A stretch of DNA of 64,000 nt, taken from NCBI RefSeq assembly GCF_009696045.1, contig NZ_VUMT01000012.1, positions 24,415 to 88,414 of the forward strand. The letters are read 5' to 3'. This DNA is from Velocimicrobium porci (GTDB taxonomy: Bacteria > Bacillota > Clostridia > Lachnospirales > Lachnospiraceae). The notes below the pieces were generated by a model. That model did no database searches, was not told the DNA's origin, and worked only from the letters and a program-made list of their open reading frames with translations. A program made the translations under genes and the position numbers. Position 1 is the stretch's first letter, and the number at the start of each line of letters is the position of its first letter. Shown here in pieces: positions 44,868-53,438 of the stretch.

Positions 44868-45942
44868 TAAATGTTTCTTCATTGTATGGAGGTGTAATTT
44901 CTTTATTAGCAATTTTGTCTTTGATTGCCATAGTTTTTTCATAAACCTCTTTATCCATGTTAGGATTGTTTTCTGGAATGCCTACAGCACCTTCAGCTAA
45001 ACCGAATGTATATGTTTTTCCACCAATTTCTTCACCATTCATAGCTTTTTCGGAAACTAATTCGATAGCAACGTTTACAAGTTTTAAAGCAGATGTTAAT
45101 ACATTTTCTGGAGCTAAGTCAGATTGGTCACGGTCTACACCGATTGCAAATTTACCAGCTTCTTTTGCAGCTTCAATAACACCTGTACCTACATTACCAG
45201 CAGCGTGGAATACAATATCACATCCATCAGAGTACATTTTTGTTGCAATTGCTTTTCCTTTAGCAGAATCAGAGAAGCTTTCTGCATATTGAACCTTAAC
45301 TTCAATATCTTTTTTTAATTCTTTTGCACCATATGCAACACCTGCACGGTAACCATATTCAAACTGATCAATAACAGCACTATGCATACCACCTACAAAA
45401 CCAACTTTGTCTTCTTTTGTAGAAAGAGCTGCTACGTAACCAACCATGAAAGATGGATCCTGAGCGTTAAATACAACACCTGTTAAGTTTTCTGGAGTTT
45501 CTTCATATGCATTATCAATAATTGCATAGTGTACTTCTGGGTTCATTTCAGCAGATTCTTTTACAGCATCAGCCATAGCAAAGCCAATACCCCATACTAA
45601 ATCTTTTCCTTCTTCTACTTGTTTGTCTAAGTTTGGAGAGTAATCAGATTCCTGTGTAGACTCTAAGTAACTTACTTCTGCACCTGTTTTCTTCTTAAAT
45701 TCCTGTAAACCTTCCCAAGCAGATTGGTTAAAGGACTGGTCATTAACACCACCTACGTCTGTTACCATACTTACAGAGAAATCTTTTTCCTTAGAATCTT
45801 CTCCCTCTGTATCCTCTTTGTTTGCATCTTGCTCTGTTTTTGCATCATTTGAATCACCGCTATTGGAATTACCACCACAGCCAACTAAAGTTGCTGTTCC
45901 CAATGCCATTACCATTAACAATGCCAACATTTTCTTTCTCAT
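44851..45942 (-). CDS. BMP-family nucleoside-binding lipoprotein (BmpA/NupN-like)
   Basis: A 363-residue lipoprotein: signal peptide with LVGC lipobox (Cys22), acidic linker (about 25-53), then a basic-membrane-protein/PnrA fold (FSVSMVTDVGGVNDQSFNQSAWEGLQEFKK, GIGFAMADAV, VGFVGGMHSAVIDQFEYGYRAGV, GVDRDQSDLAPENVLTSALK). PnrA-type proteins bind purine nucleosides. AAGGAG precedes the ATG by 8 bases. Confidence 0.95.
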   Translation of the reverse strand: MRKKMLALLMVMALGTATLVGCGGNSNSGDSNDAKTEQDANKEDTEGEDSKEKDFSVSMVTDVGGVNDQSFNQSAWEGLQEFKKKTGAEVSYLESTQESDYSPNLDKQVEEGKDLVWGIGFAMADAVKESAEMNPEVHYAIIDNAYEETPENLTGVVFNAQDPSFMVGYVAALSTKEDKVGFVGGMHSAVIDQFEYGYRAGVAYGAKELKKDIEVKVQYAESFSDSAKGKAIATKMYSDGCDIVFHAAGNVGTGVIEAAKEAGKFAIGVDRDQSDLAPENVLTSALKLVNVAIELVSEKAMNGEEIGGKTYTFGLAEGAVGIPENNPNMDKEVYEKTMAIKDKIANKEITPPYNEETFNDFAL

Positions 45943-45989
45943 AATTTTTTCTCCTTTTTTAATAAATTTTTGTTACAAGCTTTATTATA

Positions 45990-46697
45990 TTACAATTCAA
46001 GAGCAATTTCCATCATTTCATGAAAACTTAATTGTCTTTCTTCAGCAGAAAGGCTTTCCCCTGTGTAAATATGGTCAGAAATTGTTAACATACATAACGC
46101 ATTCTTACCGGCACGTGCTGCATTCATGTATAATGCAGCTGCTTCCATTTCTACTGCTAACACATTCATTTTCCTCCATGAATCATTTGCATCTTTATTG
46201 TCATTATAAAAAGCGTCTGAAGATAATACATTACCAACTACTACCTTTGTTCCTTGTTTTTCTGCTACTTCTACTGCCTTACGAAGTAAATCATAGCTTG
46301 CAATAGGTGCATAAGTACCTGGTAATTTATACTGTTTTGCATAATTGGAGTCTGTACAAGCTCCCATGCCAATTACAACGTCACGAACTTTAACGTCATC
46401 TTGTAGTGCTCCTGCTGAGCCAATACGAATAATATTGTCTACATCGTAGAAATTAAACAATTCATAAGTATAAATTCCTACGGATGGCATTCCCATGCCG
46501 CCGCCCATTACAGAAATTTTCTTTCCATGATAAGTACCAGTGTATCCTAACATGTTACGAACTGTATTAAAACATGTTACATCTTCCAAATAAGTTTCTG
46601 CAATGTGTTTTGCTCTTAATGGATCTCCCGGCATTAAAACTGTTTTTGCAATTTCTCCTGCTTTTGCTCCATTATGAGGTGTTGGTATATTAGCCAT
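45990..46697 (-). CDS. deoD: Purine-nucleoside phosphorylase DeoD
   Basis: A 235-residue hexameric PNP that splits purine (deoxy)nucleosides to base and (deoxy)ribose-1-phosphate. Features are [41 protein letters not shown] and VEMEAAALY, with DHI supplying the catalytic Asp. It lies between the secreted nucleotidase and the BMP gene, all one orientation. Confidence 0.97.
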   Translation of the reverse strand: MANIPTPHNGAKAGEIAKTVLMPGDPLRAKHIAETYLEDVTCFNTVRNMLGYTGTYHGKKISVMGGGMGMPSVGIYTYELFNFYDVDNIIRIGSAGALQDDVKVRDVVIGMGACTDSNYAKQYKLPGTYAPIASYDLLRKAVEVAEKQGTKVVVGNVLSSDAFYNDNKDANDSWRKMNVLAVEMEAAALYMNAARAGKNALCMLTISDHIYTGESLSAEERQLSFHEMMEIALEL

Positions 46698-46718
46698 TTT
46701 TTCTTTCCTACTTTCTAT

Positions 46719-49022
46719 TTATTTTACTTTTACTTTGCTCACTTTACTTGTGCTTCCATATACTTTTGCACCAGTTGAGTCTACTTTAAAAGCTTTTGCT
46801 TTTACATAATAAGTTTTTCCACTGTTTAATCCCTTTATTGTAAGAGATGTTTTTGTTGTATCTACTTTCTTAACACCCTTTTTAAAGGATTTGTCAGTTG
46901 AATAATATACTGTATAACCTTTTACTTGTTTTACAGTTTTTAATGATACAGTTGCAGCGTTTTTCTTAGAAGTTAAACTCTTAACCTGCACCTTAGATGG
47001 TTTTGTAACCTTTGTCCATCCAGCATAAAGAGTTCCATCTGTAGCTTTTGTATCACTAGTTACTTTCTTTCCGCCAGTTTTCTTTGTATACCAGCCTTTA
47101 AATGTATATCCTTTTCTTGTAGCAGTTGGAAGAGTTCCATATTTTTCTCCGGCTAGTACAGAGATTGTTTGAGCCTCTGCTTTTCCACCATTTGCGTTTA
47201 ATTTTACATCATATACAGTTGCAACTTTCTTTAAATCATCTACTGTAATTGACTTAACATTTGGTGTTCTTCCATCAGCAGAAACAGGAACTGTAAGCTT
47301 TCCAGCTTTTACAAGTTCTGCTACCTTGTTGTGAAGGCTTTCATTCCAATTGTTTCCTGTTACTTTCCAATTGTTTGAAAGACTTGGAGAAATAACTCCT
47401 TTTTTCACATTTGTGATATAATCACCAATTAATTCTCTTACTCCTCCAATATCACCTTTTACATCAATATCTAATAATTTTGGAAGAGTTTCTCCCGCTT
47501 TATAAATAGGTCCAGGAGATAATAATTGAGAATTTGCACGATAGTTATTAACTGCAACAATTAATTTATCTGTATCCTTAATTGGTGTACCATCTTTTCT
47601 TGTAAGATTTTCAATACGGTTTCCAGCTTCTTTTGAAATATTTACATCGTAATTTACACCTGAAAACATATCATAATTATAAGCTCTGATATCCGGATTG
47701 AAAGAAATAGTCAAATCACCATCTTCGTATGTATTGTAATAAGAAGCGGACCATTCCATAAATTTCTTTAGCTGTGCTCCTGTCATTTCAAGCTTATATA
47801 GTGTGTTCGCATATTTGTAAATTAACGAAGTATCTGATTTTTTAATCTTACCTTCCTTTAAATTAGCTGAAGTATTAAATAATGCTGCTGCAGAAACCTC
47901 TGCTCCTGTATAGTACATCTGTACTTCATTGATAAGATTAATCATTGCTGTTTCCTGTAATTGTGCCTGTGGAATTCCTGGGATTTCATTTTCAGGAACT
48001 AAATCTCCACCTTTTAATTCTCCAATTACTTGATTTGCATCTGCTTTTGCCTTTTCATCAAAAGAAGCTAATTTCTTAACTAACTCCTGATCTGGCTCAT
48101 AATTTTTCATTTCAAGTAATTTTGATTCTTTTTTCTCCACATCATACTTTCCGTCTGAACCTTTTTTCAAAGTAATGTCAACTTTTGCAAGTGTCTGACC
48201 TCCACTTTTGTTTTCAACAGTAAGTACATTATTGTGGTATACACCTTCTACACCTTTATGTTCATGAGCTGCTACAATTAAATCAATCTCAGGACATGCT
48301 TTCGCTAAATCCTTTACTCCACTGTCTGCTACGTCATATTCGTTTTCTTCACCCATGTGTTCTGCAGCAATGATAACATCTACTTTATCTTTGATTTCAT
48401 TGACTACTTTCTTTGTTTCTTCTACTGCATTTGTAACCTTATATTCTTTTAAATTTTCAGCGTCCCATCTCGTAATGTTAGAAGTTACCATTCCAACAAC
48501 ACCGATTTTAACGCCACCTTTTTCAAAAATTTTATAAGATTCTGCAAGAGGAGAACCATCTTTGTTATAAACATTTCCATTTAATACGGTAGCCTTTGAT
48601 TGTTTCATGATTTTCTTTAAAACATCTAAGCCATAATTAAACTCATGATTTCCCAATGTCCATGTATCATATTGCATTTCATTCATTGCCTGAATCATTG
48701 GGTGAATGTCATCATTTTTAAATAAATCAGAAGAATTATCCTGAATACTGTCACCAACATCTAACAGTAAAGTATTATTGTTTTCTTTTCTAAGTTCCTT
48801 TACTGCAGTAGAAATCTGTGCATAGCTTCCACTTTTGTCTTCTTGATTTAAAGCATAATCATATGGTACAAATCTTCCGTGAACATCACTTGTTGCAAGT
48901 ACCTGAATTGTAACTTCATTGCCACTATTGTCAGCTGCAAAAGCTGTAGTTACATGACTCCCTGATGCTAATAACGATGTTGCCATTAAAATAACGATTG
49001 ACTTTTTAAATATTTTTTTCAT
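46719..49022 (-). CDS. Secreted 5'-nucleotidase with InlB-type repeat and Fn3 domains
   Basis: A 767-residue exported enzyme. A signal peptide (~30 residues) is followed by a metallophosphatase domain (ATSDVHGRFVPYD, DVGDSIQDNS, LGNHEFNYGLDVL, AAEHMG, AAHEH) and a 5'-nucleotidase C-terminal domain (about 340-560, LFNTSANLKEG, YANTLYKLEMTG). The tail has an InlB B-repeat (VKLNANGGKAEAQT...GYTFKGWYTKK) and an Fn3-like module ending in VSKVKVK. There is no LPxTG sorting signal. GGAGG before ATG 49022 fixes the start. It can supply extracellular nucleosides to the adjacent importer. Confidence 0.93.
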   Translation of the reverse strand: MKKIFKKSIVILMATSLLASGSHVTTAFAADNSGNEVTIQVLATSDVHGRFVPYDYALNQEDKSGSYAQISTAVKELRKENNNTLLLDVGDSIQDNSSDLFKNDDIHPMIQAMNEMQYDTWTLGNHEFNYGLDVLKKIMKQSKATVLNGNVYNKDGSPLAESYKIFEKGGVKIGVVGMVTSNITRWDAENLKEYKVTNAVEETKKVVNEIKDKVDVIIAAEHMGEENEYDVADSGVKDLAKACPEIDLIVAAHEHKGVEGVYHNNVLTVENKSGGQTLAKVDITLKKGSDGKYDVEKKESKLLEMKNYEPDQELVKKLASFDEKAKADANQVIGELKGGDLVPENEIPGIPQAQLQETAMINLINEVQMYYTGAEVSAAALFNTSANLKEGKIKKSDTSLIYKYANTLYKLEMTGAQLKKFMEWSASYYNTYEDGDLTISFNPDIRAYNYDMFSGVNYDVNISKEAGNRIENLTRKDGTPIKDTDKLIVAVNNYRANSQLLSPGPIYKAGETLPKLLDIDVKGDIGGVRELIGDYITNVKKGVISPSLSNNWKVTGNNWNESLHNKVAELVKAGKLTVPVSADGRTPNVKSITVDDLKKVATVYDVKLNANGGKAEAQTISVLAGEKYGTLPTATRKGYTFKGWYTKKTGGKKVTSDTKATDGTLYAGWTKVTKPSKVQVKSLTSKKNAATVSLKTVKQVKGYTVYYSTDKSFKKGVKKVDTTKTSLTIKGLNSGKTYYVKAKAFKVDSTGAKVYGSTSKVSKVKVK

Positions 49023-49090
49023 AACATCCTCCATTGTAGCTATAAAAATTGTTTATAGATTCTGGGGCAGCTTCCTCACACTATAGAAAC

Positions 49091-49861
49091 CTATTTATCC
49101 TCTTTTATAAGTTTACGAATTGCCTCTACTGCAACGCAAATCGCCGCTTCCGTATCATGTACAATTGGATTTTCTAACCCTTCTTTTTCTCTTTCCTGAT
49201 TACCTACTACTAGGAATACAGAACCTGCTCTTACTCTCAAGTAACTAGCTACTACAAATAATGCTGCTGATTCCATCTCAGAAGCTAAGCATCCACAACG
49301 TTTCCATGCTTCCCATTTGTTAAGTAATTCATAGCTTACCGGTTTAATTTCTGGTTCATGCTGACCATAAAACGCATCTTTACATTGCACAACACCAACA
49401 TGATAGTTGTGATCTAATGTCTTTGCTCCTTCAATTAAAGCATTAATAATATTAATATTAGCAACTGCAGGGAATTCAATTGGAGCATATTCTTTACTTG
49501 TACCTTCCATACGAATTGCACCACTTGCGATTACCACATCGCCACCTTTAACGTCCATTTCCATTCCGCCACAAGTTCCTACACGGATAAAAGTATCTGC
49601 TCCACATTTCACCAACTCTTCCATTGCAATAGAAGCAGATGGACCACCGATTCCTGTCGATGTTACACTTACCTTTACACCATCAAGGTATCCTGTGTAA
49701 GTAACATATTCTCTGCTATCTGCTACTAATTTAGCGTCATCAAAATGTTCCGCAATTTTCTTACAACGTTTTGGATCTCCTGGAAGTATCACATATTTTC
49801 CTACATCCCCCGGTCTAATTTGAAGATGATATTGTAATCCTTCTTCGCCTGAATAATTCAT
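49091..49861 (-). CDS. udp: Uridine phosphorylase
   Basis: A 256-residue nucleoside phosphorylase of the Udp type: [65 protein letters not shown], and [13 protein letters not shown]. The TCGGM and EMES blocks favour uridine phosphorylase over PNP. AAAGGAG 8 bases before ATG 49861 sets the start. It follows the regulator gene and precedes the nucleotidase gene. Confidence 0.9.
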   Translation of the reverse strand: MNYSGEEGLQYHLQIRPGDVGKYVILPGDPKRCKKIAEHFDDAKLVADSREYVTYTGYLDGVKVSVTSTGIGGPSASIAMEELVKCGADTFIRVGTCGGMEMDVKGGDVVIASGAIRMEGTSKEYAPIEFPAVANINIINALIEGAKTLDHNYHVGVVQCKDAFYGQHEPEIKPVSYELLNKWEAWKRCGCLASEMESAALFVVASYLRVRAGSVFLVVGNQEREKEGLENPIVHDTEAAICVAVEAIRKLIKEDK

Positions 49862-49947
49862 GTTCATTTCTCCTTTTTTTGTAGATTTCATTCAACAGAC
49901 TGTACATAACTTGCTGCTATAACGATGTAATAGGGTTAAGACAAATA

Positions 49948-50658
49948 TCAGGAATCAATTTTCTCTGCCGTAAGTTCCTTCATACGCCTGTACTGCGCTT
50001 CTTTTATGGTAATGTTGCTTCCACGAACAGCTACTAATTCGTTTTCCATCATTTGTTTTAAGGAACGATTTATTGTCTTAACTGACAATCCTGTTTCATC
50101 TGAAAGCTGCTGTCTTGTTGCTCTTACAGCACACCTCCCATCAACCGCATACTGCTCATAAAGGTGCTCAAATAAAATATAAACACGATCAATTCCCTGC
50201 AAGAACAAATATGCCCTCTCTTTCCTTGTTTCACCAAGCAAATATTTCGTCATATTTTTTGTATGTATCCAAAGTGCATTTGCATCGCTTCTCATCCATT
50301 CTTGAAATTTTTCTTTGTGCATTACAATAAATTGACAAGGAGTTATTGTACTCAATGTAGTCATATATTCATTACAATCAATAAATACTTCCATACCTCC
50401 AAAGAATTCTATCGCTTCATATCTGCAAAAATCATAAACAATCCCAAGAATGCGGAAATCGCTTGCCTTTACTCTTCCTTTTGTCAAGATATAAATAAAC
50501 TGGACTTCATCTTTTTCCCGTATGAATATCTCTCCCTTATCTAATTCAATTACATTGCAAGCCTCCAAAAGCCAAACCGGAGCATTGCGAAAAAAATCGG
50601 CTAAGAACTGCTTCTGCTCTCCTTCAACTTGTTCTAGAACGGATAGAATCTTGTTCAT
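49948..50658 (-). CDS. Crp/Fnr-family transcriptional regulator
   Basis: A 236-residue regulator with an N-terminal cNMP-binding-like beta-roll (about 30-135, GEIFIREKDEVQFIYILTKGRVKASD) and a C-terminal winged helix (RATRQQLSDETGLSVKTINRSLKQMMENELVAVRG). The cAMP-contact GExxxx...RxA signature is not evident and there is no Fnr-like Cys cluster, so the ligand is unknown. It is the first gene before udp and likely controls the nucleoside locus, an inference from position. Confidence 0.88.
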   Translation of the reverse strand: MNKILSVLEQVEGEQKQFLADFFRNAPVWLLEACNVIELDKGEIFIREKDEVQFIYILTKGRVKASDFRILGIVYDFCRYEAIEFFGGMEVFIDCNEYMTTLSTITPCQFIVMHKEKFQEWMRSDANALWIHTKNMTKYLLGETRKERAYLFLQGIDRVYILFEHLYEQYAVDGRCAVRATRQQLSDETGLSVKTINRSLKQMMENELVAVRGSNITIKEAQYRRMKELTAEKIDS

Positions 50659-50714
50659 ACTGCTTAACCTCTCCTCTATAAGATATGCTTATTGTAGTAT
50701 TTTTGCATAAAACG

Positions 50715-50736
50715 AAAAAGGTCAAATGTCCTTTTT
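50715..50736. promoter_or_regulatory. Imperfect palindrome upstream of the Crp-like gene
   Basis: The sequence is A5-GG-T-CA-AA-TG-T-CC-T5, with 9 of 11 base pairs symmetric, ending 57 bases before the regulator start. It could be an operator for autoregulation; no binding motif is established. Confidence 0.25.
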
Positions 50737-51022
50737 TTCAAGAATTTTTTTTCTTTTCTTGTTTTTTTTATGCTAATTTATATCTATTATGACACCTTTT
50801 GTCCTAAATATCAACTATTTTACTAAATTTTCTCTAAAAAACATTGAATTTTTTTCATGAAAATATCCAAGCATTTTTTCAAATCCTAAATATGTGCTAC
50901 TAATTTATTGTAAATAGTACCAATTTTTCAAAATTATATTGGCTATTTCATACAAAAAAATAGCCTTTTTCCATTATTTTCTTCTTCCATTCCATACAAA
51001 ATTCAGGACTTTTCACTTTTTA

Positions 51023-51082
51023 ATAAAAAAAGATGTCATCAAAACAAATCCAAAAATATCCAAATTACAATTCACATCTTTG
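51023..51082 (-). terminator. Minus-strand terminator after the ogt-like fragment
   Basis: Minus-strand AAAGATGT and ACATCTTT arms enclose a loop of about 39 bases and are followed by a T-run. The long loop lowers confidence. Confidence 0.5.
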
Positions 51083-51175
51083 AATTAATTCTTAACAACA
51101 TCCATTTTTAAAATTCTTATTCTATTTTACAGCTATAAAGTATTATCGATTCTCCCGTTCCAAAGCCAATAACTT

Positions 51176-51337
51176 TTATTTTTCCAACTGTTTTGCCGCA
51201 TTTCTTATAATTTCAGTTTCTTCTCTTATCTCATCTTCCACGATTTCTTCACTAAGGGTAACACGGATTATTGCTCCCGATTCTTCCTGAATTTTCATTT
51301 TTCCTATTGGCATATCGTATATTTGATAATATTTCAT
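51176..51337 (-). pseudogene. 5' remnant resembling O6-methylguanine-DNA methyltransferase (ogt)
   Basis: A 53-residue frame (MKYYQIYDMPIGKMKIQEES...EETEIIRNAAKQLEK stop) looks like the N-terminal ribonuclease-H-like domain of Ogt-type alkyltransferases, which open with YDxPIGxLxI and reach QLEEYFAGKR before the active-site domain. The catalytic PCHRV domain is absent downstream. AGAGG is 9 bases before the ATG. It could instead be a genuine small protein; the homology call is from memory. Confidence 0.5.
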
Positions 51338-51361
51338 TTTTCCAAACCTCTGCAATATTTC

Positions 51362-51742
51362 CTAAGAATTCATACTTTCGTGTTCTCTTTTTATTTCCCT
51401 GTATAATTCCAATGAATTCCAGGAAACATTCGTTGGTGTAACAATCGCTTTTAAATGAATTCTCTCAATTCCTGCCTTGCGAAAACTTTTTAAAACAAAA
51501 TCTAACCTTTGACTACTGAAATGATTCATTACAATCATTTCCTCCAAAAATCCCTCTCCAAGATAAGCCTCCTCTGTTTTTTCATATCCTTTTATACCTG
51601 CCAAAGCACCAATTGGTTGTAAATATTGTTCCTTTTTTATTTCTCTGATTGTAATACCTAATGGTATTAATACCTTTTTTATTTTTTTCCCTTTTTCTGT
51701 TCCAGATAGATTATATAAAAGTATCATTTCTCCTGTTTTCAT
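51362..51742 (-). CDS. DUF3783 protein
   Basis: A 126-residue cytoplasmic protein of the DUF3783 family: MILLYNLSGTEKGKKIKKVLIPLGITIREIKKEQYLQPIGALAG, then MIVMNHFSSQRLDFVLKSFRKAGIERIHLKAIVTPTNVSWNSLELYREI. The fold is a small alpha/beta domain of unknown function. GAGGAG precedes the ATG by 6 bases. It ends 24 bases before the ogt-like fragment starts. Confidence 0.88.
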   Translation of the reverse strand: MKTGEMILLYNLSGTEKGKKIKKVLIPLGITIREIKKEQYLQPIGALAGIKGYEKTEEAYLGEGFLEEMIVMNHFSSQRLDFVLKSFRKAGIERIHLKAIVTPTNVSWNSLELYREIKREHESMNS

Positions 51743-51766
51743 AAATTTCTCCTCATATATTTCTGA

Positions 51767-51824
51767 AAGAAAAAACAGAGAATATTGATATTTATTCCTT
51801 TACAACACTCTCTGTTTTTCTTTT
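51767..51824 (-). terminator. Terminator after the HisIE-like and small membrane protein genes
   Basis: A stem of about 14 bp (AAGAAAAAACAGAGA with TCTCTGTTTTTCTTT) on the minus strand has a T-rich right arm and follows the small gene stop by 9 bases. Confidence 0.75.
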
Positions 51825-51832
51825 GTATTTTT

Positions 51833-51964
51833 TTATTTTTTTTCGCAAATTATATTTGCATCTTTATTCTTACGAAGTTTAATTCCAAGGAATACGCCTC
51901 CGCATACAAACGCAGTAAAGCAAATAAAACGTATTACATAATAAAAAAGTCCACTTAAAAACAT
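51833..51964 (-). CDS. 43-residue membrane protein
   Basis: A short protein with one hydrophobic helix (MFLSGLFYYVIRFICFTAFVCGGVFLGIKL) and a basic tail (RKNKDANIICEKK). AGGAGG with 7 bases spacing precedes the ATG, better than any start of the longer frame. It begins 19 bases after the HisIE-type gene and ends at a terminator, so it is a real-looking cotranscribed gene. No family recognised. Confidence 0.7.
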   Translation of the reverse strand: MFLSGLFYYVIRFICFTAFVCGGVFLGIKLRKNKDANIICEKK

Positions 51965-51983
51965 AATCTCGCCTCCTAATCTT

Positions 51984-53246
51984 TTATCTTCTATGTGCCA
52001 GTTCCTCTGCCACATCTTCCCACTCCAAATTGCATTCAGCCATCAAAACCATTAAGTGATACAAAAAGTCAGATATTTCATATTTCAACTCTTCTGCATC
52101 CGGATTTTTTGCTGCAATGACAATTTCTGTTGCTTCTTCCCCGCATTTTTTAAGAATCTTATCAATTCCTTTTTCAAATAGATAATTTGTATAAGAACCT
52201 TCTTTTGGATTCTTTTTGCGGTCTTTTATAACTTGATACACATCTTGTAATACCATATATGGACTAGTAGCCTCTGCCTCGCGGTCTACAAGTGTAGTAC
52301 AAAAGCAAGAACGATTACCAGTATGGCAAGCTTCTCCTATTTGTTTTACCTTCGCTAATATTGTATCATTATCGCAGTCAATTAACAAGTGTTTTACATA
52401 TTGATAATGAGAAGAAGTTTCTCCCTTACACCATAATTTTTTTCTGCTTCTGCTATAATAGGTCATTTTCCCTGTTTCAATCGTTTTATTAAATGCTTCT
52501 TCATTCATATATGCCAGCATAAGCACTTCACCTGTTTTATAATCCTGTACAGTCACTGGTATTAATCCTTCGTTATTTAATTTAAAATCAGAAAATGATA
52601 AGCTGCTCTCAAATGTATGAACTGCAATCTTTTCTTCTTTTAAACGAAGCTTTGCTTTCATAATATCTTTTTCCTTATAATAATTAGTAGCAACCCCTAC
52701 CACATTTTCAAGCGAAATAATTTCTTCCAGAATATTTCTTGTCAGACTATCTCTGATTATAATTGGAAGCGGACACTTCGAAAAATGTTCTTTCAATTTT
52801 CCTGATACTTCAATATGTTTTAATACAACTCCTCCATAGCCTTGTACTTTTTTCTGCTCCGCCAACGCAAAATTGGAAAAATCTCCTTTTGAATCCATTA
52901 TAAACCAAATTTTTTCGGAGCCAAATCTTTTTATTGCAAGAGAAATTTCATTTTCATCAATTGCATACCGTTCTTCAATCACCGCACAAGAAGCACCCGT
53001 ATACAAAAGTTTTTTAATATCCTCAAACCGTTCTATATAACAGCCAGCCATATAAGGAATATCAATTTCTTTCCCTATTGTCCGAAGTACTGACAAAAAT
53101 TCATCTCTTGAGGCCTCGTCTTTCGAATAATTGTAAATATAAAGTTCATCTGCACCATCTGCTTCATACCTTTTAGCAATACGAATGATACTTGAACCCA
53201 TTTCATTTTCCGCATTAATATATGCAATTATTTTTTTATAATTCAT
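51984..53246 (-). CDS. hisIE: HisF/HisA-like barrel fused to HisI-HisE (bifunctional HisIE)
   Basis: A 420-residue protein. The N-terminal ~215 residues resemble a HisA/HisF beta-alpha barrel ([40 protein letters not shown]). The usual catalytic Asp near residue 11 is Asn. HisI follows ([52 protein letters not shown]...DCDNDT...CHTGNRSCF), then HisE ([18 protein letters not shown]...[15 protein letters not shown]). HisI and HisE do steps 2 and 3 of histidine synthesis. No other his genes are nearby. AAAGGAG precedes the ATG. Confidence 0.92.
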   Translation of the reverse strand: MNYKKIIAYINAENEMGSSIIRIAKRYEADGADELYIYNYSKDEASRDEFLSVLRTIGKEIDIPYMAGCYIERFEDIKKLLYTGASCAVIEERYAIDENEISLAIKRFGSEKIWFIMDSKGDFSNFALAEQKKVQGYGGVVLKHIEVSGKLKEHFSKCPLPIIIRDSLTRNILEEIISLENVVGVATNYYKEKDIMKAKLRLKEEKIAVHTFESSLSFSDFKLNNEGLIPVTVQDYKTGEVLMLAYMNEEAFNKTIETGKMTYYSRSRKKLWCKGETSSHYQYVKHLLIDCDNDTILAKVKQIGEACHTGNRSCFCTTLVDREAEATSPYMVLQDVYQVIKDRKKNPKEGSYTNYLFEKGIDKILKKCGEEATEIVIAAKNPDAEELKYEISDFLYHLMVLMAECNLEWEDVAEELAHRR

Positions 53247-53299
53247 TCCTTGTCTCCTTTTTCAAATAACTGTATTGCCTCTCCGATTTCTACATACAA
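53243..53299 (-). CDS. Possible 18-residue leader ORF or gene remnant overlapping hisIE start
   Basis: A frame from TTG 53299 (AGGAGG just upstream) encodes a protein-like peptide [17 protein letters not shown] and ends in TGA, overlapping the hisIE ATG as ATGA. A nearby out-of-frame ATG is followed at once by TAG. An in-frame TAG lies three codons upstream of the TTG. It may be the worn 3' end of a lost upstream his gene or a translational coupler. Confidence 0.3.
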   Translation of the reverse strand: MYVEIGEAIQLFEKGDKE

Positions 53300-53379
53300 A
53301 TCCTCCTGCTATTTACCTTTTTACTCAAATTTTTATCATAAACATTTACTGCTTATCACAAAAAGTCCCAAAAGATATT

Positions 53380-53432
53380 AAAAAAAGAGTATCCACTAGA
53401 AAATCACTATTTGAATTACTACCGGATACTCT
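53380..53432 (-). terminator. Terminator after the FliD-like gene
   Basis: An 8-bp perfect stem (53387-53394 with 53424-53431) is followed on the minus strand by seven T residues, about 7 bases after the stop. Confidence 0.75.
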
Positions 53433-53438
53433 CATTTC

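Larger units (their letters stand above)
50659..51175. other. AT-rich intergenic region, about 520 bases
   Basis: No convincing gene is seen on either strand. It holds an imperfect palindrome close to the regulator start (50715-50736), a plus-strand terminator-like hairpin (50941-50970), and a minus-strand terminator (51023-51082). A decayed continuation of the ogt-like fragment could be here but is not readable. Confidence 0.6.
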
